This document shows positions 35,190-42,668 of a DNA stretch of 64,000 nucleotides, one piece after another (the first letter of the stretch is position 1; each line of letters opens with the position of its first letter). The position numbers and the translations under genes are program-made. The DNA comes from Lachnospiraceae bacterium (lineage in GTDB: Bacteria > Bacillota > Clostridia > Lachnospirales > Lachnospiraceae). The notes below the pieces were generated by a model, which saw nothing but the letters and a program-made list of their open reading frames with translations, was not told the origin of the DNA and did not search any database. The stretch covers positions 1 to 64,000 of the forward strand of contig JAUNIX010000011.1 in assembly GCA_030523275.1 (NCBI GenBank), in the 5' to 3' direction.

Positions 35190-35262
35190 GCTTCGATGGC
35201 TCAGATGGTAGAGCAACGCATTCGTAATGCGTGGGTCGTGGGTTCGAGTCCCATTCGAAGCT
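35190..35262 (+). tRNA. tRNA-Thr (anticodon CGT)
   Basis: The cloverleaf is complete: acceptor GCTTCGA/TCGAAGC, D arm GCTC-GAGC, anticodon arm ACGCA-TTCGTAA-TGCGT with anticodon CGT reading ACG, and T arm GTGGG-TTCGAGT-CCCAT, with discriminator T. No CCA is encoded. A terminator follows closely. Confidence 0.95.
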
Positions 35263-35268
35263 TACAGA

Positions 35269-35295
35269 GGGAGCATACATGGTATGCTCCCTTTT
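35269..35295 (+). terminator. Terminator after tRNA-Thr
   Basis: A perfect 10-bp stem GGGAGCATAC/GTATGCTCCC has a three-base loop and is followed by TTTTAT. Confidence 0.9.
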
Positions 35296-35340
35296 ATGTT
35301 ACGAAAATAAAGGATATAGGTAAGAGGAAAGGGATATGGA

Positions 35341-35883
35341 ATGAAGATACTATTTGAACTGTATTGGTCTTTTTTTCAAGTGGGCATTATGACATTTGGC
35401 GGAGGATATGCAATGTTACCAATGCTCCAAAGAGTTGTTGTCGATGATAAAAAATGGGCAACAGAAGAAGAAATTATGGACTATTATGCCATTGGACAGG
35501 TGACTCCTGGTGTTATTGCTGTCAATACAGCAACCTTTATCGGGTATAAGCAAAAGAAAATCTTAGGTGGAATTTGTGCGACTGCTGGGGTTGTATCGCC
35601 ATCTTTGATTATTATTATGTTATTAGCCAGTATCATTGGTCAGTTTTCGGATATGGTCGTTGTCCAACATGCATTTAATGGAATTAGAATTGTTGTCTGT
35701 GCTCTGGTTGCTCAGGCGGTCATTAAAATGTTGAAAAAAGGTGTGAAGGATATTCTGACTTTGATTATTTGTATTGCATCGTTTATAGCAGTTGGAATCT
35801 TTCGTTTATCGCCGATTCCATTGGTTGTTATCTGTTGCTTCCTTGGAATCTTTTCGAAAGGAGGAGAGAAAAAATCATGTTAG
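35341..35883 (+). CDS. Chromate-family (CHR) transporter, first half-size subunit
   Basis: This 180-residue half-size CHR protein has five to six hydrophobic segments and the family motifs FGGGYAMLPML near the N-terminus and GQVTPGVIAVNTATFIGY. Short CHR proteins occur as adjacent pairs that together equal one full-length ChrA. They are named for chromate efflux, but in anaerobes the natural anion is unknown. AGGAAAGGG precedes the start, and the second subunit overlaps by seven bases. Confidence 0.88.
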   Translation: MKILFELYWSFFQVGIMTFGGGYAMLPMLQRVVVDDKKWATEEEIMDYYAIGQVTPGVIAVNTATFIGYKQKKILGGICATAGVVSPSLIIIMLLASIIGQFSDMVVVQHAFNGIRIVVCALVAQAVIKMLKKGVKDILTLIICIASFIAVGIFRLSPIPLVVICCFLGIFSKGGEKKSC

Positions 35884-36440
35884 AATACGTTATTATATTT
35901 TTTGAGTTTTTTAAGGCTGGATTGTTCGCAATCGGTGGTGGGTTAGCGACATTACCATTTTTAAAAGCAATGATTGGTAAGTATCCGTGGTTTACAGCCG
36001 CAGAACTGACAAATATGATCGCGATTTCGGAATCTACACCGGGACCAATGGGGGTAAACATGGCTACTTATGCCGGATTCCATGCAGGAGGTATTTTAGG
36101 AGCCTTAATCGCAACGGCCGGACTAGTTGCACCCTCTGTTGTGATTATCATTTTTGTATCCAAAATTCTTGACAAATTTCGCAAAAGCAAGATGGTTCAA
36201 AATGCATTTTATGGTTTGCGTCCGGCATCTGCAGGATTGATTATTGGTGCCATGTTTGATGTATTTTTGATGGCAATGTTTCGTGTGAAATACTGGAATG
36301 TTGATTTCGTTCGTTTTTTTAATATTCCGGCAATTTTGGTGTTTGTGGCAGCTTGTTTTTGTATTTGGAAATGGAATAAACTGCACCCGATTATTTTTAT
36401 CATCGCTGGTGCTGTGATAGGAATTGTATTTGCGTTATAA
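35877..36440 (+). CDS. Chromate-family (CHR) transporter, second half-size subunit
   Basis: This is the partner of the preceding half-size CHR protein (187 residues), with its own copy of the motifs: AIGGGLATLPFLKAM and SESTPGPMGVNMATYAGF. An AAAGGAGGAG ribosome site inside the first gene fixes the start at 35877. The longer frame from 35769 is a reading artefact. The pair presumably folds as an antiparallel heterodimer in the membrane. The substrate is not deducible. Confidence 0.88.
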   Translation: MLEYVIIFFEFFKAGLFAIGGGLATLPFLKAMIGKYPWFTAAELTNMIAISESTPGPMGVNMATYAGFHAGGILGALIATAGLVAPSVVIIIFVSKILDKFRKSKMVQNAFYGLRPASAGLIIGAMFDVFLMAMFRVKYWNVDFVRFFNIPAILVFVAACFCIWKWNKLHPIIFIIAGAVIGIVFAL

Positions 36441-36455
36441 ACAGAAGAAATGTGA

Positions 36456-36486
36456 GTTGTCCACGTTTTAATGTGGACAACTTTTT
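36456..36486 (+). terminator. Terminator after CHR transporter pair
   Basis: A perfect 9-bp stem GTTGTCCAC/GTGGACAAC has an 8-base loop and is followed by five T. Confidence 0.88.
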
Positions 36487-36564
36487 AATTTAAGTGGATA
36501 CTATGTGAATTATGTGTGCATGATATGTGGACATAATTTTTTTTACCCTTTTACATAGAACTTC

Positions 36565-36593
36565 TTGCAATCCTCATAGATATGACGTATAAT
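36565..36593 (+). promoter_or_regulatory. nrdD promoter
   Basis: TTGCAA and TATAAT are separated by exactly 17 bases. Transcription should start near 36600, inside the first NrdR-like box. Confidence 0.75.
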
Positions 36594-36596
36594 AAG

Positions 36597-36644
36597 ACAC
36601 AAGATATTGTGGAGAAAAAGTGAGGGAAACACAATATATACAAG
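36597..36644 (+). promoter_or_regulatory. Tandem NrdR-box-like operators
   Basis: Box 1, ACACAAGATATTGTGG (36597-36612), closely matches the palindromic NrdR consensus ACACWATATATWGTGT. Box 2, ACACAATATATACAAG (36629-36644), matches its left three-quarters. They are 32 bp apart, about three helical turns, as is usual for paired NrdR sites. They cover the transcription start, which fits repression of the reductase operon when dATP/ATP-bound NrdR is active. Confidence 0.7.
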
Positions 36645-36664
36645 AAGGAAGGGCATTGAGTGAG

Positions 36665-38926
36665 ATGAAGCAAATTCAGAAGAGGAACGGAGATACAGTG
36701 CCGTTTGATTCAGTTAAGATTTTAAATGCAATGAGCCAGGCAAACAAGGCGGTAGATGGGGAGAATATGACACCTACTGACTTGTTATTTTTAACAGAAA
36801 AGGTATGTGATTGTATTCCTGGTGATATCTGCAATGTAGAAGAAGTGCAGGATTATGTAGAGCAGACATTGATTCGTTATGGCTATGGGAAGACGGCAAA
36901 AGCCTATATCTTGTATCGCGCAGAGCATACAAAGATTCGAAATACGGAATCTGATTTGATGGATATCTATGGCCGTCTGACCTACTCTCATGCGAAAGAT
37001 GAAGATATTAAGAGAGAAAATGCGAATATTGATGCAGATACAGCAATGGGGACCATGTTAAAATATGGTTCTGAAGGTTCAAAATATTTTATTGATAACT
37101 ATGTGTTGCCAAAAGATATTGCTGCTGCACATATAAACGGAGAAATCCATATTCATGACAAAGATTTTTATATGCTGACAGAAACTTGTTGTCAGATTGA
37201 TTTGATTAAATTATTTAAAAACGGATTTTCTACCGGTCATGGAAATTTGAGAGAGCCAAACTCGATTCAGAGTTATTCCGCATTGGCATGTATCGCAATC
37301 CAGGCAAATCAAAATGAGATGCATGGTGGACAGAGTGTTCCAAATTTTGACTACGCGATGGCAGATGGAGTCCGGAAAACATATAAAAAGAAATATCGTC
37401 ATATTATGAAACAGTATTTACAGATTCGTTATGATATGAACGAGGAAGCTGCGTTAGAGACGGCACTTGCATTTGAACAGCAACTCAGTGTTCCGGTAGC
37501 GATGGGAAACGTAGGACAGATTTCAGAAGAGATAAAAGAAATCGAGTTAATTGGTTTGACAACAGAACAATTAGAAGCTTTGCATCAGTATACACAAAAA
37601 GAGGCACTGCGTATTACAAATAGAGAAACCTATCAGGCGATGGAAGCTTTTGTGCATAACTTAAATACGATGAATTCGAGAGCAGGAGCTCAGGTGCCAT
37701 TTAGTTCGATCAACTATGGTACTGATACTTCACCGGAAGCAAGAATGGTCATAAAAAATCTATTAGATGCAACAGAACAGGGATTAGGCGGTGGTGAGAC
37801 ACCAATTTTCCCGGTACAGATTTTTAAAGTAAAGGAAGGCGTAAATTATAATCCGGGTGATCCGAATTATGATTTATTTAAACAGGCATTAAAGACATCT
37901 GCGAAACGTCTATTCCCGAATTTCAGTTTTATTGATGCGCCATTTAATTTACAATATTATAAACAAGGTGATTATAACACAGAAGTAGCCTATATGGGTT
38001 GTCGTACCCGTGTACTGGGAAATCATTATGATAAGACAAAAGAGATAACCTGTGGACGCGGAAATTTAAGTTTTACATCCATTAATCTGCCGCGTTTGGC
38101 GTTGGAAGCCAATGGGGATTTGGAGAAATTTTATAACCTATTAGACGAAAGAATGACTTTAGTGATTCGTCAATTGTTACATCGTTTTAAGGTACAGTGT
38201 ACAAAGAAAGTACGCAATTATCCATTTTTAATGGGACAGGGAATCTGGATCGATTCAGAGAAACTAGATTATGATGATGATATTTCAGAGGTATTAAAAA
38301 ATGGAACACTGAGTATCGGTTTTATCGGTCTTGCAGAAACATTAAAAGCTTTGATCGGAAAGCATCATGGTGAAAGTAAAGAGGCACAGAAACTTGGGTT
38401 AGAGATTATTAGTTATATGCGCCAGAGAATGGATTTAGAATCGACAAAGACCGGTCTTAATTTTACTCTTCTTGCCACACCGGCAGAGGGACTTAGTGGA
38501 CGTTTTGTGAAGATTGACCAACAAAAATATGGTAAGATCGAAGGGGTCACCGATAGAGAGTACTATACGAACTCTTTTCATGTTCCGGTTTATTATTCAA
38601 TTCGAGCATTTGAAAAGATTCAGATTGAGGCACCATATCATGCGTTAACAAATGCAGGACATATCAGCTATGTTGAATTAGATGGAGATACCTGTAAAAA
38701 CTTGGAAGCGTTTGAGTCAGTCATTCGTTTTATGAAGGAGCAGGGAATCGGATATGGTTCGGTCAATCATCCAGTAGACCGAGATCCAATTTGCGGTTAT
38801 ACAGGTGTGATCGATGATGTTTGTCCACGTTGTGGAAGACGTGAAGGAGAAGGAGTCAGCATCGAAAAATTAAATGAACTTCGTAAAAAATATCCGGATG
38901 TACCAATTCCGGCATGTTGCAGATAA
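36665..38926 (+). CDS. nrdD: Anaerobic (class III) ribonucleoside-triphosphate reductase, lacking its glycyl-radical tail
   Basis: The NrdD body of 753 residues begins with an ATP-cone (MKQIQKRNGDTVPFDSVKI) and continues with the ten-stranded barrel of class III reductases. It ends with a zinc-site region (CGYTGVIDDVCPRCGRREG) and stops at PIPACCR. The RxxGY glycyl-radical segment that should follow is absent and is encoded by the separate ORF at 39131. The start at ATG 36665 is preferred, because the longer GTG frame from 36620 runs through the NrdR-like operator. Structured repeat copy C begins 11 bases after the stop. Confidence 0.92.
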   Translation: MKQIQKRNGDTVPFDSVKILNAMSQANKAVDGENMTPTDLLFLTEKVCDCIPGDICNVEEVQDYVEQTLIRYGYGKTAKAYILYRAEHTKIRNTESDLMDIYGRLTYSHAKDEDIKRENANIDADTAMGTMLKYGSEGSKYFIDNYVLPKDIAAAHINGEIHIHDKDFYMLTETCCQIDLIKLFKNGFSTGHGNLREPNSIQSYSALACIAIQANQNEMHGGQSVPNFDYAMADGVRKTYKKKYRHIMKQYLQIRYDMNEEAALETALAFEQQLSVPVAMGNVGQISEEIKEIELIGLTTEQLEALHQYTQKEALRITNRETYQAMEAFVHNLNTMNSRAGAQVPFSSINYGTDTSPEARMVIKNLLDATEQGLGGGETPIFPVQIFKVKEGVNYNPGDPNYDLFKQALKTSAKRLFPNFSFIDAPFNLQYYKQGDYNTEVAYMGCRTRVLGNHYDKTKEITCGRGNLSFTSINLPRLALEANGDLEKFYNLLDERMTLVIRQLLHRFKVQCTKKVRNYPFLMGQGIWIDSEKLDYDDDISEVLKNGTLSIGFIGLAETLKALIGKHHGESKEAQKLGLEIISYMRQRMDLESTKTGLNFTLLATPAEGLSGRFVKIDQQKYGKIEGVTDREYYTNSFHVPVYYSIRAFEKIQIEAPYHALTNAGHISYVELDGDTCKNLEAFESVIRFMKEQGIGYGSVNHPVDRDPICGYTGVIDDVCPRCGRREGEGVSIEKLNELRKKYPDVPIPACCR

Positions 38927-38937
38927 TCAAAGGTATG

Positions 38938-39111
38938 TATATCAGATGTGAGATGACTCCCACCTCTACAAGTGGTGAGTAACAAGATTTTATCAGTGGG
39001 AGTTCAATCTCCCATCTGATATACGCTCCGCGAGGATGCGCAGGGATTCGGATATGTATTATGTCAGTGAAAACTGACCCAAATCCCGCGCCAAGACTCG
39101 CGAGTCTTGAA
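38938..39111 (+). repeat. Structured repeat, copy C (174 bp), between the two parts of NrdD
   Basis: It is the same length as copy A and nearly identical to it, from TATATCAGATG to the palindrome AAGACTCGCGAGTCTT plus GAA. The long arm reads GCGC-A-GGGATTCGG against CCAAATCCC-GCGC with tip GTCAGT-GAAA-ACTGAC. It fills almost all of the gap between the nrdD stop (38926) and the AGGAGG site (39117) of the radical-domain ORF. Confidence 0.88.
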
Positions 39112-39130
39112 CAGATAGGAGGAAATAGAT

Positions 39131-39283
39131 ATGAGTCAAAAAGAAATGAAAGTAAAAGAAGTAGGACAGGAAGTTGGATTTGATAGAATCCGCAGAATTA
39201 CAGGATATTTAGTTGGAACAACAGATCGTTTCAACAATGCAAAAAGAGCAGAAGAAAGAGATCGTGTAAAACATGGCCTCTAA
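39131..39283 (+). CDS. Separate glycyl-radical domain of anaerobic ribonucleotide reductase (50 aa)
   Basis: A 50-codon ORF with an excellent AGGAGG site eight bases before its ATG encodes the C-terminal radical segment normally fused to NrdD: GFDRIRRITGYLVGTTDRF, with the radical on Gly25, followed by NNAKRAEERDRVKHGL. The first 15 residues (MSQKEMKVKEVGQEV) look like a linker. It overlaps the activase gene nrdG by 11 bases, so translation is coupled. It may act in trans on the NrdD body, as the small glycyl-radical protein YfiD/GrcA does for pyruvate formate-lyase, or may be the relic of a broken gene. Confidence 0.88.
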   Translation: MSQKEMKVKEVGQEVGFDRIRRITGYLVGTTDRFNNAKRAEERDRVKHGL

Positions 39284-39737
39284 AATTCGTGTAAGCGGCA
39301 TTGTAGAAGAGTCCATTGTTGATGGACCAGGATTTCGCTATGTTGTATTTACGCAAGGGTGTCCACATCACTGTAAAGGATGCCATAATCCACAGACGCA
39401 CCCATTTGAAGGGGGACAATGGATGGACGTTAATGATATATTTCAGGCATTTTGCGAAAATCCATTGCTGTCTGGTATTACTTTCTCAGGAGGAGAACCA
39501 TTTTGTCAACCCAAACCTCTGTATGAACTAGCGATGAAAGTCAAAAAATATGGAAAGACGGTGATGACATATTCCGGATATACTTTGGAAGAGTTAGAAA
39601 AAATGGATGATATCTGGGTGAAGAAATTGTTATTGGCCACAGACATTTTAGTGGATGGTCCCTATATAGAGGAACAACGCGATTTGACATTGCAATACCG
39701 AGGAAGTGCAAATCAGAGAGTTTTGTATTTGAGCTAG
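39273..39737 (+). CDS. nrdG: Anaerobic ribonucleotide reductase activating protein
   Basis: This 154-residue radical SAM activase has the motif CPHHCKGC (Cys30, Cys34, Cys37) and SGGEPF. It generates the glycyl radical on NrdD, in this genome presumably on the separately encoded 50-residue domain whose gene it overlaps. The length is usual for NrdG. A hairpin terminator follows. Confidence 0.95.
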   Translation: MASKIRVSGIVEESIVDGPGFRYVVFTQGCPHHCKGCHNPQTHPFEGGQWMDVNDIFQAFCENPLLSGITFSGGEPFCQPKPLYELAMKVKKYGKTVMTYSGYTLEELEKMDDIWVKKLLLATDILVDGPYIEEQRDLTLQYRGSANQRVLYLS

Positions 39738-39769
39738 CAGATACTTGGTCATGCATAGACAGAATTGCA

Positions 39770-39818
39770 AAAAAATCAAGAAGTTTAACAGTAACATGAT
39801 ACTTTTTATTGATTTTTT
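39770..39818 (+). terminator. Terminator after nrdG
   Basis: AAAAAATCAA and TTGATTTTTT pair perfectly around a 29-base loop that can pair further. The T-run is part of the stem. Confidence 0.6.
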
Positions 39819-39860
39819 CATCGTTGATCAAAATATTATCTCGAAAACAGGTTTATAAAT

Positions 39861-39889
39861 TTGCTTATTTTGACCGTGTAGGATATAAT
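39861..39889 (+). promoter_or_regulatory. Promoter of the Mrp-like antiporter operon
   Basis: TTGCTT and TATAAT (39884-39889) are separated by 17 bases, about 50 bp before the first antiporter gene. Confidence 0.65.
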
Positions 39890-39936
39890 ATTTTATAACG
39901 AAATAAGAAAATCACGAATTAGAATTGATAGGTATT

Positions 39937-40413
39937 ATGTTACTGTTATTTTTTATATGCTGGATTATTTTTGCGGGAGATTTTACGATTGAGATTATGC
40001 TGTTTGGAATTGGAGTATCAGCAGCTGTTTTTTGGTTTCAGTGTAAATTCCTGGATTATTCCATTGAAAAAGAAAAAAATTTATATCGAAATATCAAGTG
40101 GGGAATCGTTTACGCAGTCATTCTTATATTAGAGATATTAAAGGCTAATATTGGGGTGATGCATTTAATTCTTTCGCCCAAATATGAAGTGGAACCAAAA
40201 CTGGTGCGTTTTCGTACGGATCTTAAGACAGATATTGCACGTGTGATTCTGGCTAATTCGATTACTTTGACACCAGGAACGATTACGGTCACCTTAGAAG
40301 GGGACGAGTATGTCGTTCATTGTTTGGACGCTTCCATGGCAGAGGGGATAGACGATTCTATTTTTGTGCAATTATTACATCAGCTTGAGCGGAAAGAAGG
40401 CGGGAAAGAATGA
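39937..40413 (+). CDS. mrpE: Na+/H+ antiporter subunit MrpE-like
   Basis: This subunit of about 158 residues is the MrpE/MnhE component of a multisubunit cation/proton antiporter. It has two or three N-terminal membrane helices, then the soluble domain with VRFRTDLKTDIARVILANSI and TPGTITVTLEGDEYVVH, which is the family signature. The start is ATG 39937, or TTG 39925 four codons earlier; neither has a strong ribosome site. It is the first of ten genes with overlapping or near-overlapping ends. Confidence 0.9.
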   Translation: MLLLFFICWIIFAGDFTIEIMLFGIGVSAAVFWFQCKFLDYSIEKEKNLYRNIKWGIVYAVILILEILKANIGVMHLILSPKYEVEPKLVRFRTDLKTDIARVILANSITLTPGTITVTLEGDEYVVHCLDASMAEGIDDSIFVQLLHQLERKEGGKE

Positions 40414-40736
40414 AGTCGGAATTACTAATCCAGGTTGAGGATATATTTTTTATGGTGTGTGTATTTTTTATGGCAATTTTACTTTTTTTATGCCTCATCC
40501 GTGCGATTCGGGGACCACGTCTTACCGATCGTATCATCAGTGCGAATATGATCGGAACAATGACGATCATATCGATTGCTCTATTATCAGTGCTTCTAAA
40601 AGAAAGTTATTTATTAGATGTCTGTTTGATTTATGCAATGGTTAGTTTTATTGGAGTCGTGATTTTAACAAAAGTTTATATGGGTGTGTATCGAGAACAT
40701 AAAAATAAGCATCGGAAAGGGGAAAAATATGATTGA
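40410..40736 (+). CDS. mrpF: Na+/H+ antiporter subunit MrpF-like
   Basis: This 108-residue protein has three transmembrane helices and the MrpF/MnhF family segment RAIRGPRLTDRIISANMIGT. It overlaps mrpE by four bases and mrpG by eight, so it is translationally coupled on both sides. The highly charged C-terminus (KNKHRKGEKYD) is cytoplasmic by the positive-inside rule. Confidence 0.9.
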   Translation: MKSELLIQVEDIFFMVCVFFMAILLFLCLIRAIRGPRLTDRIISANMIGTMTIISIALLSVLLKESYLLDVCLIYAMVSFIGVVILTKVYMGVYREHKNKHRKGEKYD

Positions 40737-41052
40737 ATGGATTCGTTTTTTAATTGGAGCATTTTTTATTATTGTTGGGATTGTGACTGCGGCGATTGCA
40801 ACATTTGGTATGTATCGTTTCTCGTATGTTTTGAATCGAATGCATTCGGCTGCTATGTGTGATACGCTGGCACTAGCCTCTGTTATGATTGGTTTGATTG
40901 TAATTTATGGCATTTCTTTTGCATCTCTTAAGTTAGTATTGATTATTTTATTTCTTTGGTTTGCAAGTCCGGTATCTAGTCATTTAGTATCCAGATTGGA
41001 AGTAACGATCAATGAGCATTTAGAAGAAGAATGTGAGGTGCCGGAGAAATGA
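40729..41052 (+). CDS. mrpG: Na+/H+ antiporter subunit MrpG-like
   Basis: This 107-residue protein has three helices and the MrpG/MnhG motif FGMYRFSYVLNRMHSAAMCDT followed by ASPVSSHLVSR. The start is at ATG 40729 after GGGGAAAAAT; the longer frame from 40684 overlaps mrpF more deeply and lacks a ribosome site. It overlaps the next gene by four bases. Confidence 0.9.
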   Translation: MIEWIRFLIGAFFIIVGIVTAAIATFGMYRFSYVLNRMHSAAMCDTLALASVMIGLIVIYGISFASLKLVLIILFLWFASPVSSHLVSRLEVTINEHLEEECEVPEK

Positions 41053-41324
41053 AGATCATAGAATTAATTTTACTGGTGTTTTTGATCGTATGTGCAATTG
41101 CAACTTGTTTATCGAAAAATTTGTTAACTTCTGTCGTAATTTTTATGTCTTATAGTCTGATCATGGCAATTATCTGGTTTTTACTGCAATCTCCGGATCT
41201 TGCGATTACGGAAGCAGCAGTTGGAGCAGGTGTTACCAGTATTTTATTTTTTGTCACTCTGAAAAAAATTGGTGTCATGAGAGGAACGGAGGAAGACGAT
41301 GAGCAAGATACGAAAGGATTATGA
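41049..41324 (+). CDS. MbhD/MrpA C-terminal-like antiporter subunit
   Basis: This 91-residue membrane protein with three helices matches the MbhD-type domain, which in Bacillus MrpA is fused to the C-terminus of the large subunit: SPDLAITEAAVGAGVTSILFFV is the signature. Here it is a separate small subunit. It overlaps the next gene by 26 bases. No full-length MrpA is encoded in the operon, which makes the complex more like the membrane arm of archaeal Mbh/Mrp-type complexes. Confidence 0.87.
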   Translation: MKIIELILLVFLIVCAIATCLSKNLLTSVVIFMSYSLIMAIIWFLLQSPDLAITEAAVGAGVTSILFFVTLKKIGVMRGTEEDDEQDTKGL

Positions 41325-42291
41325 TCAGTCAAAATGGAATCTATTTGCAAAATGGTTGAATGGAGAAATGCCGGTTGAGTATAAATCTTCCCCAGAATGG
41401 CATTTGACAGATGAAGAATTAAAACAAAAATATGAAGAAGATATGAAACGGGCAGAAAATGTGCATGAAAAAGAAGCTCGTCTTTATGAACGGTATCGTT
41501 ATTGGCCGGAGGAAAAAGGCATTAAGATTTATGAACGTATGTATCATTTGTTGGCAGTTATCATTTGCTTAGTCATTATTGGCAGTCTCTTGGTTACAGT
41601 GTCTTATCTTCCGAAATTTGGAAGCCCATCAAATCCAATCAATAATGAAGTTTCAAAACGTTATATTGAGAAAGGAATCCAGGAGACAGGAGCAGTCAAT
41701 ATTGTGACTGGTATGATTTTGGATTACCGTGCTTTTGATACGTTTGGAGAATCGCATGTATTATTTATCGCGGTCACTTGTGTTTTTATCATCTTACGTC
41801 TGGGAATCGGTAAAGAGAAAAATATTGAAGATGAAAAGGCAAAGGAAGCGGAGAATGATCGTGTATTTGAGCCTAAAAATGATAAGATTTTGCAAAAAGC
41901 AGCATTTTTCTTAGTGCCGATTATTTTTATTTTTGGTATTTATATTATTTTGTTTGGACATTTATCACCAGGTGGAGGATTTTCCGGTGGTGCCATCATA
42001 GGTGCAGGTTTAATATTATATTTGGATGCCTATGGATTTGAGAAAGCAGAACGATTTTTTACACTTCGAACATTCCGGATTATATCATTATCTGGTTTGC
42101 TCACATATGCGGTGGCAAAAAGTTATTCGTTTTTTACCGGAGCTAATCACATAAAAAGTGTGATTCCGTTAGGAATTCCTGGACATATTTTAAGCAGTGG
42201 ACTTATTTTAATATTAAACATTTGTGTAGGTGCAGTCGTTGCATGTACGATGTATGCATTTTACGTTTTATTTCGAAAAGGAGATTTCTAA
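41299..42291 (+). CDS. MbhE-MrpB fusion antiporter subunit with charged N-terminal extension
   Basis: The protein is 330 residues in three parts. Residues 1-80 are a charged, Glu/Lys/Arg/Tyr-rich cytoplasmic extension. Residues about 85-170 are MbhE-like, with SNPINNEVSKRYIEKG and GAVNIVTGMILDYRAFDT. Residues about 195-330 are MrpB/MnhB, with HLSPGGGFSGGAIIGAG and the following helices. In other systems MbhE is part of MrpA and MrpB is a separate protein. The N-terminal extension has no family match known to me. Confidence 0.87.
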   Translation: MSKIRKDYDQSKWNLFAKWLNGEMPVEYKSSPEWHLTDEELKQKYEEDMKRAENVHEKEARLYERYRYWPEEKGIKIYERMYHLLAVIICLVIIGSLLVTVSYLPKFGSPSNPINNEVSKRYIEKGIQETGAVNIVTGMILDYRAFDTFGESHVLFIAVTCVFIILRLGIGKEKNIEDEKAKEAENDRVFEPKNDKILQKAAFFLVPIIFIFGIYIILFGHLSPGGGFSGGAIIGAGLILYLDAYGFEKAERFFTLRTFRIISLSGLLTYAVAKSYSFFTGANHIKSVIPLGIPGHILSSGLILILNICVGAVVACTMYAFYVLFRKGDF

Positions 42292-42293
42292 GG

Positions 42294-42668
42294 ATGGGTG
42301 CAAATTTGTTTCACAATTATTTTGAGACAGTAGCCGTGATATTATTTGGAATAGGATTTACAACGCTGCTGTTACATCGAAATATGATCAAAAAAATTAT
42401 CGGATTAAATATTATGGATACAGCGGTGTATTTATTTTTGGCAGCGAAAGGCTATATAGAAGGCAGAAAAGCACCAATTGTAGTTGACGGGATTCAGGAT
42501 GTAAAAGCCTATATCAATCCGATTCCAAGTGGATTGGTATTGACGGGAATTGTAGTATCTGTAAGTGTTACAGCGGTTATGTTGTCGCTTACCATTCGTC
42601 TGTATCGAAGATATGGATCTTTAGATCTGGATGAAATATCGATGAGGGCCAAAAAGGAGGAATTCTAA
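42294..42668 (+). CDS. mrpC: Na+/H+ antiporter subunit MrpC-like (NuoK family)
   Basis: This 124-residue NuoK/MrpC homologue has three helices: HRNMIKKIIGLNIMDTAVYLFL carries the conserved membrane residues, and INPIPSGLVLTGIVVSVSVTAV is the MrpC signature. The start at 42294 lies three bases after the previous stop. A longer frame from 42222 runs inside the upstream gene and is not likely. Confidence 0.9.
   Translation: MGANLFHNYFETVAVILFGIGFTTLLLHRNMIKKIIGLNIMDTAVYLFLAAKGYIEGRKAPIVVDGIQDVKAYINPIPSGLVLTGIVVSVSVTAVMLSLTIRLYRRYGSLDLDEISMRAKKEEF

Noticed and set aside
36620-36664. Fifteen extra N-terminal codons of NrdD from a GTG start
   Set aside because: They cover the second NrdR-like box, and the ATP-cone begins naturally at the ATG 36665.
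38926-39131. NrdD split as a simple frameshift or sequencing error
   Set aside because: The two parts are separated by about 200 bp including a full 174-bp repeat found elsewhere, and the second part has its own strong ribosome site.
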